The notes below the pieces were generated by a model. That model saw nothing but the letters and a program-made list of their open reading frames with translations. It was not told where the DNA came from and did not search any database. Position numbers and translations under genes: made by a program. Shown piece by piece: positions 42,942 to 55,300 of a stretch of DNA of 64,000 nt. Each line of letters opens with the position of its first letter. Position 1 is the stretch's first letter. The stretch lies in contig NC_133896.1 of the NCBI RefSeq assembly GCF_964199755.1, positions 88,458,215 to 88,522,214 on the forward strand, written 5' to 3'. This DNA comes from Larus michahellis (Eukaryota; Chordata; Aves; Charadriiformes; Laridae).

Positions 42942-45900
42942 AAGGTTTTGTTCACGTTGCCATCTTCATTATAAATACAGACTTACCCAAAATAACAAGT
43001 TCAGTTGGGAGAAATGAAAACAGCTTTGTTCCCAAAATAAGATACAAAGCGTTTGCACTTAATCACAGTTACAAAATATTCTCGTTGCTTTTAATAGTAA
43101 TTCAGCAACTGGAGGAGCCTCTGCCCCAGTCAGCAGTTCTGGTTCCAGCCTGACCGTGACCAGTAACTGCCCCCCCCACCGCCACCACTTCTTCCACTTA
43201 CTGGACTGTTCGGTAGGTGATCACACACCAGACCTCACGTTTTCATCAGTAAACTTAAAACATCAACCTCGTGCCCAGCAGCTCCACCACTTCTGCTCTG
43301 TCAGGATGGTTATTTATATTTTTACTGCATTTGCTACTCTTCAATTATACAGTAATATTCTTGTAGGTACCACTGTCTAGGACTTGAGGGTGCTTTCCTC
43401 TTTGCTGACATGCTCCGCTGACAGCCGGCAGAGCTGCTGTCTCAGCACTTCCTCTTGGTGGTTGTTCTGTTTTTTGTTGTACACTAACATCGCTTTATAA
43501 ATCAATAATGATCGTTCCCTTAATTGAAGTTCTGTGACTGGAGGTTTTGCGTTTACTGGCGTCGCATTCAAACCTTACAGTATGGCCTTGCACTGGTGTT
43601 ATTTAACACCTGGATGTGAGATACTAGATACACTTAAGCACATGTTTTCCTTCTGTTAATTTGAAATTTGGTGCATTAATATATTTTTTTTCCTGGCTAC
43701 AATTATGGTAATGGAGGATTTCATAAGCCCTTACAATAATTTTTTCACTATGAACAAGAATGGTGCATGTTCAATCAGAAAAAACTTGCTAATTCTTGTG
43801 TTCAGTGTGTGTATGCATATGTCTATATGTACATATATTATTTAGTATTACAAAAATTAACCCCATACCGCTTTCACTGGTATGTGCTATGGTCAGTGGC
43901 AGTGAGAAACCCCGGGAACAAGCAGGCCTGGAGCTATGTGCCAGTTCCTAAATCCACCTGAAGTGAACATAAAGGGTCTTTCTATCAACCTCAGTGATTT
44001 TAAGAGTCTCTATGTGGTTTCAGGTATAGGAGATAATGTTGACTTTTCTGCTGGGGTAAGGAGCACTGCCATAAACAGGTGGGAAGTAAAACTGCACCAG
44101 CAGTTCCCACACTGTCATTATTCTGTTCTGAGGGAAATATAAATTCCAGTGGAAATACCTTTTGCCTGGGATTTCTGAAGGAACATCTCAGCTGATGAGT
44201 TTTCAATACATCTTGAGCCCCAGAGAAGCTCCAGGACAGTGAAAAAGTAAGCACAGTGTGCTAATAAAAAAAGGGAGGAAAAAAAGTGAGGTGTGGCAGG
44301 CTGGCTCTGGCCAACAACCAAAATCCCACCCACTTGCTTCCTCCACCCTGCTAAAGCAGCAGAAGAGCAAGAAAATAGGAAGAAAAAGAACAAGAAAGCT
44401 TGTGGGTTGAGGTAAAGAACAGGGATATTGCTTCCCAGTTACCACTGCAGGTAAACAAGACTCTAACTTAATTTATTGCCAAATAATATATATTTAATTA
44501 CTGATTTGGGTATCGGGGAACAAAAACTAAAGCAAAACACCACAACAAACACTAAAATTCTTGGTGAAAACACCTGTCCTCCCCCTTTCCCAGACTCAGT
44601 TTCACTTGAGACTGTTCTCTGCCCTTGTTATCACTGTAGGTCACATTCAGCCCCTTTGGTGAGGAGAGGAGTAGCACAAGGGATATGGAAGGGTTTGCAT
44701 GAGTACACAGTGGTTTCTCTGATGTTCCTTCCTCTTCATGCTTTTCCTCTGCTTCATGTGGGTTCTCTGTAGTCTACAGTCCCTTTGGGAATACCTGCTT
44801 GGACACAGAGCATCTCCTCCTCTGACCTCCACGTTCCCTCTGTTTCTTGCTTCTTATTTTTTGCTCCTCTTTCCCTGTTGTGTTTTCTGCCCTTTCTTAC
44901 ATATGTTTTCCCAGAGGTGCCACCAGCTTCGCTGGTAGTCTCAGCTGCTGCTCCTGCAGCCCCACCACTATCAACAATTTGACATCTACACCTGCTGCGT
45001 AAGATTATAGGTTGGTTAAAATAAGGCGAATTCCAGGAAAAAATCATTGAAATTGGACTTTCAGCTTATGCAGAATACAGTTCTGTGGATACAAATATAG
45101 TCATTACTAGTAAACCAAGCTTTTTGCCAAACCCAGCTCATCAAACAAATCTCATGCAGTCCTTGATTTGACTACAAATTTGGGTAGTAGAAGTAACCTG
45201 ATATAATATGATTTGTTTTGTACAGTCAGTCCAATGTCACTGCTCCTTTTCACTAATGACCAGAAGGAAGTGTAAAATCCCTCCTGGCAAAACTTGCATG
45301 TAGCAAAAAAGACTGGGCAGTTGGGTTCCTCTGGGAAGCAAGGGCTTACTTTAATGACCTGTGTCTTTATCCAAGGGCGAATGCTAGGTTGAATGTATAA
45401 GACCAAGGGATGGGAATAACCCCTGTTCCACCATGGGACAAACTCTGCAAAGGCTTGATAGGAGATATGGAAAAGTATGAACTCCAGCATCCAGTGTGAT
45501 GTTGTAGAGAGGGAAAACAGATGAGAGCAGTGAGTAGGAGCAGGATGGTGATACTAACTCTCCATGCTGTGGAGCAGTATTTGAATTCTGCATCTAGCTT
45601 TGGCTTCCACATCTTGGAAGTAGGGTAGAACAGTGGAGAAGATAGACTTGTGAATGCTATTTTGCGGGCAAAACCACATGGTGGTTGTTTTTTTTTCCTT
45701 GAGGGATTGTAGGCATGTCTGTAGTGAGCAAACTACAGTAGTACAGAGAGTCCTTAGTTGGTGGCAGACAAGTGAGTTTGCATCTTAAAAAGCACTTGGT
45801 AGCTTCAGCGCAGTGCTGCTGTGTTAGGGGTTGTTCTGCTCCTTGTGGTGCTCTCGGTAGATCTAATCCCCCTGGGGGCAGGACTGTATGAAAAAGCTTC

Positions 45901-46399
45901 TCTGCTCTTGGGACCTGTGCTAGTGTTTCTGCCCCCTACATGTGCGTTCTGAAGTCCCTGGGAGAAGAGCTGGTCATCTCTGCTGTTCCCTGAAGGAGTT
46001 CATCTTCATGGGCCCATCAGGGTTCTGTGGGGATGCAGTGCACAAGTACACTTGCTAAAAGAAAACACTGGTTAGCCAGCCTGGAGACCCTTGAGCTCTT
46101 AGCACCTCCGGGCCTCCATTTCCTTCTCTGTAAAACCTCAAAATCAAGGGAGAAAAGCTGGTTGTGTGTGGGTTTTGGTTTTGTTTTTTTTTTCCCCCCA
46201 GTCTGGAAAACATCATGAAATGGGCTTGGCTGGCACTGTTCATCTCTGATTAAAGAACACTTTGTTTGGATGGGCATATCTAACAGAATAATGTCTTTGG
46301 CTTGCTTTTTTAAATGTTTGTTTTCTGTTGTTATTACAGTATATAATGGAGCTTTTATGCTTAAGCTTTCCATCTGAGACATGAAAGGAAGTTAACCTA
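42942..46399. other. Unique DNA, no gene seen
   Basis: Frames of up to 112 codons occur on both strands without recognisable domains. An AG/purine-rich stretch near 44,340-44,410 gives low-complexity frames on the minus strand. No mobile element is recognised. Confidence 0.45.
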
Positions 46400-46720
46400 A
46401 GATTGACATTTATATAAATCCAGAGAGATGAATAAACATCCCTGTGCTTCCTGTTAACTACTGGGCAATCAAATAGTGGCTGATAATTTACTTAACTCGA
46501 TGACCTCTCTTTTTTTGCTGCAGTTTGAAACATTTGGAGAGTCGGGTACCTGGCCTGTTATTATCCCTATAGTATCTACTGGTGCGTTCAGCAGAAAATC
46601 TTGCACTATGTACAAATCTTCCATTCTCCATGTTCATAAATGCCTGGCTAATTGCTTATTATCATATTGAAAAAGCTGCATATTACAGAGCAGATGCCAG
46701 CAATTCGAACGGCTGGATGA
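46400..46720. promoter_or_regulatory. Candidate conserved non-coding element
   Basis: Motifs include GTTAACC, CAATCAAATAG, GATAATTTAC, CATAAATG and GCTAATTGCTTATTATC (around 46,647). The middle also carries a CTCTCTTTTTTTGCTGCAG stretch that resembles a splice acceptor, so an exon is an alternative explanation. Neither could be tested. Confidence 0.22.
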
Positions 46721-49700
46721 AGCTTGGGTACCTACTTCAGTCTGCTCAGTGTGGCGGCTGCGAGAACAAGAGGCACCGAGGAACACTGGGAAGTACAAGC
46801 CAGAGACAGCCTTCTTAAGAATCGGGATAGTCAGCAGTCAATGTTAAATATGCTGTTAGAGACCAAAGATTTCCCTGCTTTAATCCTTTGGCAGTAAAGG
46901 AATACATCGTATGAAATAGAGATGATAACTGGTTTTCCACAGAGGAAGCATGCTGATCATCTCCTAGCAAATGCTGGGATAACCTTTTTAGTCTTGTTTG
47001 TTTGCTGTGTATCTTTTTATTATTTCTGTCATTCAAATCCTGTTGTGTCTTTACCTACAGACAGTGAATGTGCATCTGATAAATGCTCTTTTGAGCAGCT
47101 TTGAAAAAGCTGTTTGTAAGATCCTAGTCTCTTTTCTACCCCATGTCTCTCTCACCAATTAACGCACTTGCTCAAAGAAATCTCAAGAGCACTTTACCAA
47201 ACACTGCCTTCCCCCTGCATACGAGCTGCTTCTTTCTGCCCATACATTCTGCTTCAGTTTTGCCAGCAAAAAGAGTCTGTGTTGCAAAGCACCCTGGATC
47301 AGGGAACTGATCCAAGTTGAAAATAATCTGCCAAAAACCTGAGTCCTTCTTTAGTAGGAGTGGCTCCTTGGTTGGTTTCAGAGCGTGGATGTATCTACCC
47401 CCACCGCTCAAGAAAAGGCACAAGGGCAGAAACAAGTACTGGGGCAACTTAAACCAGTGTCACTGGCAGAAAAGTATACGGAGCCACAGTCTTACTAAGA
47501 TACATTTGTCTGTTCTTATTCATTATTTTGTCTCTTCCGCATAATACTTCCCATCGTGCCTCTGCAGTGACTTCTCATAGCTTCATAAGAGGGCCTGTAA
47601 AGTATTCCACCCCAACACACGAGTTCAGCCAATATCTCATGGGATGTGCTTACAAGGTTAAGGCTTGAGAGGCTCTGATATCTGCTGGTGCCTTCGGATA
47701 ATCTGGTTTTTAGTGCACTGAGAATGCTTGGATGAATGCTGTCTGGTGGGGGAGATTTATTGCCTGGAAGTTACCCAAGTTGTTATCGCTCATTTATTTT
47801 ATACCAGCACAGCGTCATCCTCCACACTTACTCTGTCTTCTTGGGCAATAATCTTACTGGGCCAAATCTTAGCAGGCAGAAACTGGCATATCTCTGCTGA
47901 AACAGCTGAAATTCGGTGAGAGGGTGGAGCATCAGGTTATGGAACACAGGAGTAGGAGCAGCAGGAACCAGCCTTGTAAAACCTCATCATCCCTTGGGAT
48001 AAGACCGATGCAAACAAACAGAGTGTATGCAGGTTTCTTATTTTCTGTCATGTCCATCTCCAATTTGGGTCACTTGCCTGCTATTACAGTATATATTTTA
48101 ATAGCCCATATGTGTAGCTAAAGGTGTCTGCCTATAGACAGCAGAGATCACACAGGTCCCCTGGCTGTGCCTGAGTTCAGGAGGAAGTTTGGCTTGGCTG
48201 AGTTACCTGGGTCACCACAATCAGTCGCTTCAGCTGATGTAAAGTATTAAATAAACTCTGTGGAATTTAGAAGCTTGCGCTAAAATGTTACACAAAGAAA
48301 AGTACTTCAGATTCCAGAATTTTGGGTTTTTTCCTGCCTACTTGCAAAAATAAATTGTTCCTTTTAGTCTTTAAAAACTACAATATGAGGCTTTAAGGAC
48401 AAGAAAGATCAAATAAATACCATGTAGAGTAGGCATGGTATTAACAATAGTGCAATCCTTTCCCTTTTCTCTCCAAAGTAATCTGTTTGCAGCATTGTCC
48501 TATCACAGTAATTTTTCTTAAATTGTATATTATTTATCTATTTTTGAATATATCTATATATCATTGCCAACACTAACACCAGTGAGATGCTGGTACAGAG
48601 GACACATTTGTTTTTTCTTCCCTTTTTCTCATGGACCTGAGAGGATCGTAACTCTGACAACTGCAGTTTGTCTGAGCCAAAAGCAAATCAGAACAGACAT
48701 CAGAGTAAATGAAATGGTATTAATCAAGGCAAAAGGTGATCATGACAGAGGCAAACGTTTTGATTGCTGGGAAGGGCAGTGAGGCAGCAGCAGAGCCAGC
48801 TGCAGTAGGAAGTGTGGTTGCCACCTCTTGAGAATAGAGTGACAGATAAAGCTGCTCTGGGAAGACCAGATTGTTGTCTTTGCCGTTCCCATAGTGTTTT
48901 TCACAACACAGTTACCTGATTCTTTTTTTTTTTTTTTTAATGGACTAAAATCCTTCTTATTCTTTCACGAAGGTCTGGTAATAATAATCACATGTCTGCA
49001 ATTTGTCTAGTCTAATTTTACAGGCTGATCATGTGAAGGGGAGGTAGAGCTGGGTGAGTTATTTAGGAGCTCTATATTTATTCAGGAGTTATTTATTGAA
49101 TGCCGATGCAATATGCCCCTTCTTAACATCCAGGTTGTCACTATATCAGCTGTCAGGAGAGTGTAAAAATGTTTCTGGGCTGACTGGAAGATTTTCTGAA
49201 GAAAACACTTGGGAAGCATTCCCATTCCACTTGCATGCAGATCCCTGAAGGAAGACAGCAAAGAAGCGTGGTCTGAAACTTCAGGGTGGTGTTTTCTTAG
49301 AGTGGTTAAACCCACTTTTCTGCTTTTCCATGTTAAGATGGAAACAATAAGGGGGAAAAAAGTCATCCTACGGTAGAAGGCTACGTTTGCCAGAGAAAGC
49401 CATCTAGTGGTCACTGTGTACTCTTCTATACCAATCCCTCCACAGCCTTGCAGGTGTCTTTGCCCAAACGTTGGGGTTTTTAGCTGTCAAGGAAGTTTTG
49501 TATGCGCTGCAGATTACATGCTGACAGGGCTGTAGCTGTACCTCGAGAGCAGCGATGGAGGATGGAGAGGGCTGGTCTCTACTGAATAGGACAAGTGAAG
49601 TGAGATGACCCACCTGAGCAGAAAAGAGTCAGGTCGCTAGTGACAAATTTGGTGAACAGCAGAGGACACCAAAGGTTGTGGCTGGTCTGAAAAAACACTG

Positions 49701-50059
49701 CCAGAAATGAAGTGCCTGAAGTGTAGAAGCCTGCACCGAGCATCAAGAGTGCAGTGACCCCAGCTGTGGCCAGGACGTACACATGACAGCAGAGTACCAG
49801 CCCCTGCTGGCACATTGCACGTGTTAGGAGATGTAAACACTGTTTCACCAAAATGCTCTGTGGATTAGTGCTGAATTTATTAAATTGCTTCATCCTCAAA
49901 AAAAAAAATCTCATTTTTAAAAACCCAAATGTTTTTGTTTTGACGTATTCTAAATGTTTTGACATTACATACAATTTTTAAAGTTGAAAACCATGGAGTC
50001 TGGGCAGCAGCTTTCACTTAATCACCATATGCAGTTTTTCCACTTCCCCTGGAAAAAAC
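46721..50059. other. Unique DNA, no gene seen
   Basis: A possible 55-base exon (47,061-47,115) is discussed in the findings. A T17 run lies at about 48,922-48,938. A 131-codon minus-strand frame (49,579-49,974) is hydrophobic in parts but shows no domain. Confidence 0.45.
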
Positions 50060-50240
50060 AATCAATCAACCAAAAGTATTTCATATTAACCTAATTCTCT
50101 AGTTCAGTCAATGAACAAAAATCATGAGTATTTGCATTGTGAGGCCTTAGTTTAATGCCCACTTTAATGTTTAAGACGATACTTTTGAGACCTTGTCATC
50201 TGCTGCTATCAGAGCTGGCACTGTGAACTTTTCAAAAAGT
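50060..50240. promoter_or_regulatory. Candidate conserved non-coding element with octamer site
   Basis: An exact ATTTGCAT octamer (50,130-50,137) sits between AACAAAAATC and TTTAATGTTTAAG. Coding potential is nil. This is low-confidence motif evidence. Confidence 0.2.
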
Positions 50241-52029
50241 ATTACAGAATCCCTGCAGGAGGTATATATTTATTAGGAAAACAACCATCTGGGCAAAATG
50301 GTGTAACAGAAATGCAAGGTTTCAGAAAAACGCGATGTAAGTGCACCCAACGCAGGCCGTGTGTACTCCTTTTATATTTGCACAGTAGTTTTCCCGCCCT
50401 GCAGAGAGTAACTAAAATATTCCCGGCATTGTTCTGCCTCCACCTATTCAAGTGACACACTGAAGTCCTGTGCAACTGCACGTGTTCCTCTGAGCAAAGT
50501 GCTCCTATCTTTAACTTCCAAAGCCTACATCCATCCTGCTGATATATGTGTGTTACGAGGCCCCCTCTGCAATCAATCTGTCAGAGATTTAAATTCGTGC
50601 AGAGGCTGGAAATCTGTGGCAAGCTCTGGGGACCCCCTGACCAACCCCTAGAGCATTGATCGAGATGGGGACTGTCACGCAGCCTCGGTACGTTTTTGAT
50701 CTCCATGGCTGTTACAGAATTAATCAGGCCTAATTTTTCTCAGAGAACTGGTGAATAAGCATCAGTTTTGTAGTCCGTGCGCAGGCAAAGCATCAGGGGA
50801 GTACGACGGTTGTTGCGGTTTTGTAGGACCGAGCACCCGGTTTTGTTTCTCTTCTGCCCTGCCCCAGCCCAACGTGTGCACATGGCCACTTCTGCGTGAT
50901 CCTGGTCAGACAATCATAATTATAGGAAGGTTATATTGCAGGGTAGCACGAAGATCATCAAGAGGGTTGGTGAAGTGAATGTGTGTGGTGAATATTTTAA
51001 GGTGGGTAGAGGCAAACAGTCAATATCAGCGGGGGAAATGCAGCAAAGTAGACAAACCCAGCAGAATTTTTTTCCACTGTGTACCCTTCCAGGGGCGAAG
51101 ACAAAATTTTAAACAATTCATTACTTCAGTAGCTGAGACTAATTGCACAGCTTCTAAAATGTCTTCATAGTGCATGTATTATGGATTAAACCACAAGTAC
51201 AATCCTGTTATTAAAATCCCGTTCCAATGTACGTGGGAGTTATGAGGCTCCATTTCTCAACTTTTCCAAAACTTTTAAGGGGGGGGGGGGGAATTCACAA
51301 GTGCCCTTAGGAGCCTAATTCTAATTTTCAAAAAGTTCCAAGTGAGCCCTGAGCTAATCAAAAGCTGGTGGGATTTTTTGGCTCCTAAATCTGTCCCTTG
51401 CCAATATCAAAACTGTAGCACATGAAAAGAGAGCCCAAACTCTCAGTAACGACAAAGTTAAGAAAAAAACACACGCATTTGATATTGCTTTTTCTCGCTC
51501 CCTTTCTTTTTTCCCATCCCTGGTAAACCATTTCCAGCTAGTCTGGGCATCCAGCTAATGAATCTTTGTGCACTTGGCGTTTGCAGTATTGCACCATGAA
51601 TGACTGCGGAGCAAGCTGACTTCTTCAGGTGCAAAGCTACAGGGAGGAAGGGCGAGTGGGGTGTGTGCCTCAGGAGCAAGCAGTCGGACCCCTCTTCTTC
51701 TAAGAAAAGAAAAGACTGGGCAGTTTCTTCCAGTTTCCATCATGGTTTTTTTTTTTTGGTTGGTTGGTTTTTTGCTTGTTTCTTTTGAAGAACAGAAGTA
51801 CAAGAGAGGATATTGGGTCAGAAAGGATCATTTTCCCTGTCGCATGGAATAGAAAAGGCTCTAACTGGATGATCTGTCCTTCTCGTCGCCAACACCACGT
51901 AAAACAAATCGTGCTAACAGAGTCAGCAGGCTGCGTTTCCTCCTGTTTTCAGTGTAACTGTTCATTTTAAGTTGTTGCTTTAATAAGCGGAAGGATTTTT
52001 CGTAATGCTTAAAAGGAGTTAAAGCATGA
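50241..52029. other. Unique DNA, no gene seen
   Basis: Only short frames occur. A T-rich/GGTT run near 51,744-51,790 is low complexity. A G13 run is listed separately. Confidence 0.45.
51279..51291 (+). repeat. G13 homopolymer
   Basis: Thirteen consecutive G bases follow TTTTAA and precede AATTC. It is the longest pure homopolymer of G in the window. Confidence 0.85.
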
Positions 52030-52340
52030 AGACACTTAAAGAAATGAGATGTCAAGTCTTTAACTAATGGGATTATATAGTAGAGACCCTTTAAAGATGG
52101 CTTGGCCTAAGTGATACAGCAGCCATAAAGACCTTATTATAGGTCAACAATTTATTTTGTGGACAATAGTCCCATTTGAAGAACTCGTGCAATCAGAATT
52201 TAGATTTGTGCAAAGTGCTTAATGTTATTGAAGTGTCTTAATATAAATGCATGAGCTTTCCCGAGCCAGCTGTGTAGGCTTCTCTCTGCATTTCCTTTCT
52301 AAAATGCCGGCTCTTTCGCATATTTTAATTAATAAATGAA
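52030..52340. promoter_or_regulatory. Candidate conserved non-coding element
   Basis: Contains a SOX-like AACAATTTATTTTGTGGACAA palindromic patch (about 52,147-52,167), CAGCTGTG, AATATAAATGCATGAG and ATTTTAATTAATAAATG (from about 52,322). CpGs are retained in TCCCGAGCC and GCCGGC. The interpretation as an enhancer is inferred from motif density. Confidence 0.25.
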
Positions 52341-55300
52341 AAAATCTGTAAATTTCCTTCTTTCAAAACAGCATTTTTATCTCCTTGGGATGGGAATGCC
52401 ATCCTTTCTGGACTATATTTTTCCTGGAGCAAGGGGGGGAGGAAAAGTCACTACAAACTTTTTTAAAAAGGAAAAAAACCACCAATTCATGCTTTAGTAT
52501 TTAACAATGCTGTGATGTTTCTTTAAAAACAACAGAAAACTCAGCTGTGCATTAAGGCCTGTGCCTGTAAAGTTTGACTGTAAAAGGTGGGGTTTTTTGT
52601 AAAGATTTGAGCATTTGAAAACACAAGGTTTTATAGAACCACACTGTGTCTTTATTGCCTTCACTGCTGGTGAAAGTCAGGATGCCTTATGGGAAACATA
52701 AGGAGTATCTGAAGAGATGTGAATATCCTAAATATTCTGAGGTCAAATCTCACCTATGGATTCTCCACTTGCTCTATAAGAATCTTTCTCTGTGGTGTCT
52801 AGGACTTGATCCAAATAAACTGGAGTTCTTGTATGGACTTCCAAAGCCTTTAAATCATGTCCTAAGTGCCTTACTGACTAAACATGCCTTATTTTGATAG
52901 ATTTTCTCCTGGAATCAATGGGGACTTTCACAAGTTAAGGAGGGCTTTCCTTTGTTACCTCCAAAGAGTGCTGTAGATAACTTTGGGAGATCTGTTTTGG
53001 TTGTTGGTGCTTTTGAATTGAGCCACACCTGGTGGCACAGTGCCATTGTTATTTGCCGCTTGTTTCAGTTCACAATGATTTGGGGTTCTGTGCCTCAGGT
53101 GCAGAATTGGGACTAGTGCAGGCCTGGCACCCATCCCGTGGCTCTCGAGCTCCTGAGCAATTCACATATGGATTCCATACTGTGCCTATGTCATATCACT
53201 GACACACGAGGGCTGGAGGCTGCTGTGAATTCCTCGCTTTTGGAGGACACAAGACATTAGAGACTCCGATGCTGGTGCATTGCCATGCAAGCAACGGGCA
53301 CACTCATCATTGCTAGGGCCCACAGGGATGCTTTGGGACTTTTGCAGAGAACCATTGTCATCTCTGCCTTCTGAGCTATTTCTGGAATTTGCCCTTTTTT
53401 CAGCATTTTTGTAGAGGTTGGTTATACCGCTTATGAGGTCAGGAAAAATGGCAACTCTTGGTCTAGGAGTAGATCCTGTTGGTAGAGTTTTCTTGATGTT
53501 AAGCCAGGATATCATCCTGGTGCATCCAAGGGAAGGAAACCCACCTCCCTGAGGGTTTCTGGGCTGCCCAGGGGAGACAGGGTTGTCTGGTACCTACAGC
53601 TGCAACTTTACTGCTGTGACTATACCACCTCTAAGTGACATGTGAGGGGGGTGGTCTGTCTCTAATCTGCCACCAAAAAGGACTTGAGGGGTAGGAGAAT
53701 GAAACTCTGTGATGACTGGAGCGCTTAATTAATGCTAGTCTTGAGTTCACATTTCACAGATTTTACATACAGTTACAGGTTTTAAAGAACAAGGAAAATG
53801 TATAAGCACAAGACATTTTTACCTGTTCCTTATATGTATGCATGTGCACAGCCTTTCTGAAGTGCCTGGGCAAAGGAATAACTCTAACATTCGTATAGAT
53901 ACACTGATCCCAACTAGGGACTGTGATGTGCTATTTGACCACTCATTTCTGCTCCAAACCTGCCTCTGGTCTATGCCTGTTGCAGTCATTCGTCATTTTA
54001 AGGTGTCTCGTTTCCCCAAAAGGAAAAGTAACACCACTCTTGCTTTGCTGCAAGACGCCCAAGGTATATCTGCGTCGGAGCACATAGAGAGACCCGGGCT
54101 TGCTCTGGCTCTGCTATGGGGAAAATGGGCAACCTGCTCCAGGGCTGAACTGTGGTGAGAGCTGGGTGGGAATGAAAGGGGCCATGGCAGCCCAACGCTG
54201 ACGCTGGTACATCCCTGCCCTCTGTTAGCTCCAGGCGCTGCTTAATCGCGCTCTATGTTGCAGTGTGAGCATTCCCCGAGTGTCTTCTCCAAGGTCCACA
54301 AAAGGAACTGACCCCAGGTTAGCAGAGTCCCTGGCTGAGCCCCCATCTCAGGGGGGATATGTTTTGCTAGAAAGGCAGCTCTGTTGCAGGCAGGGAGAGG
54401 GGCCTGATCCAAACCCGACTGAAATCTTCAGTAGGATTTAGATTAAGCCCGCAAATCCTGATTCTGCAAAGATTTAAGCTTGTGCATAACTTTACATACG
54501 TGAATAGTCTCATTGAGGTCAAACGAATTAAAATAATGCATGAATAACGAATTAAAATAATGCACCTGCTTAAGTCTTGGCAGTATTGGGGCCATAATGA
54601 ACTCAAAAAAAAACAGAAAAGGAAAAAAGCTGACTTTTTCAGAGCTATTAAGGTGTTATTTCAGAAACCTAGCCAGTGACAATTGTATTTACATGTACCA
54701 CGCAAAGACTAAATGAATGGGAGTGTTTGTTCATCCGTGTCATGTATTTGGGTCAATAAGGGATCCCATATGGCTTCAAAGGTTTGGCTTGTCTATTCTA
54801 CTCAGAAAAGCACCTGCAAGTGTTAGTTTTGCAGCCTGATCCTGGATGGATCAGTGGGTGTTTTTACTGTACAGAGACTGCAGGATTGGGATTGAGGCCT
54901 TATTAAAAATGGGCCCATATTGAAGGAAAAAAACGGTGTGACAGGATGAGTGAAAGGTCTGCGCTACTGCACGGGCTTCCTTGCAGTGTGAGAAGGCGAT
55001 TTCCCTCCAAAATAAGGGTAGGAGAACTTAAATTTAAGTTCTTACGGGGGCAAAATGAGCCCTATGCTAAATCAAGGTTTGAGCTGAGGCGTGAGGGTGA
55101 TAGGTGCTGGTGCCTACAATGACTTTGCTGGTCACTTGTTCTGTCTTCTCCCTCCCCTCTGCCTTCAGTCCCAGGTTTCAGTCCCTGGGCACCTCTCAGC
55201 TGCTGCTGGAAACCAGTGCCTGCCTGCTTTTCTCCCTCCCAGGCAGCAAAACTAGTGAAAGCAGCACCCTTGGTTAGCACGCCTTTCGCCCCGTCTTTCC

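Noticed and set aside
46705..46725. CAATTCGAACGG as a tRNA B-box
   Set aside because: No A-box or cloverleaf can be formed around it, and the B-box core deviates from GGTTCGANTCC.
53186..53515. 109-codon minus-strand frame with a fairly protein-like composition
   Set aside because: I checked it for reverse transcriptase, gag, protease and zinc-knuckle patterns and found none. Not recognised, so not called.
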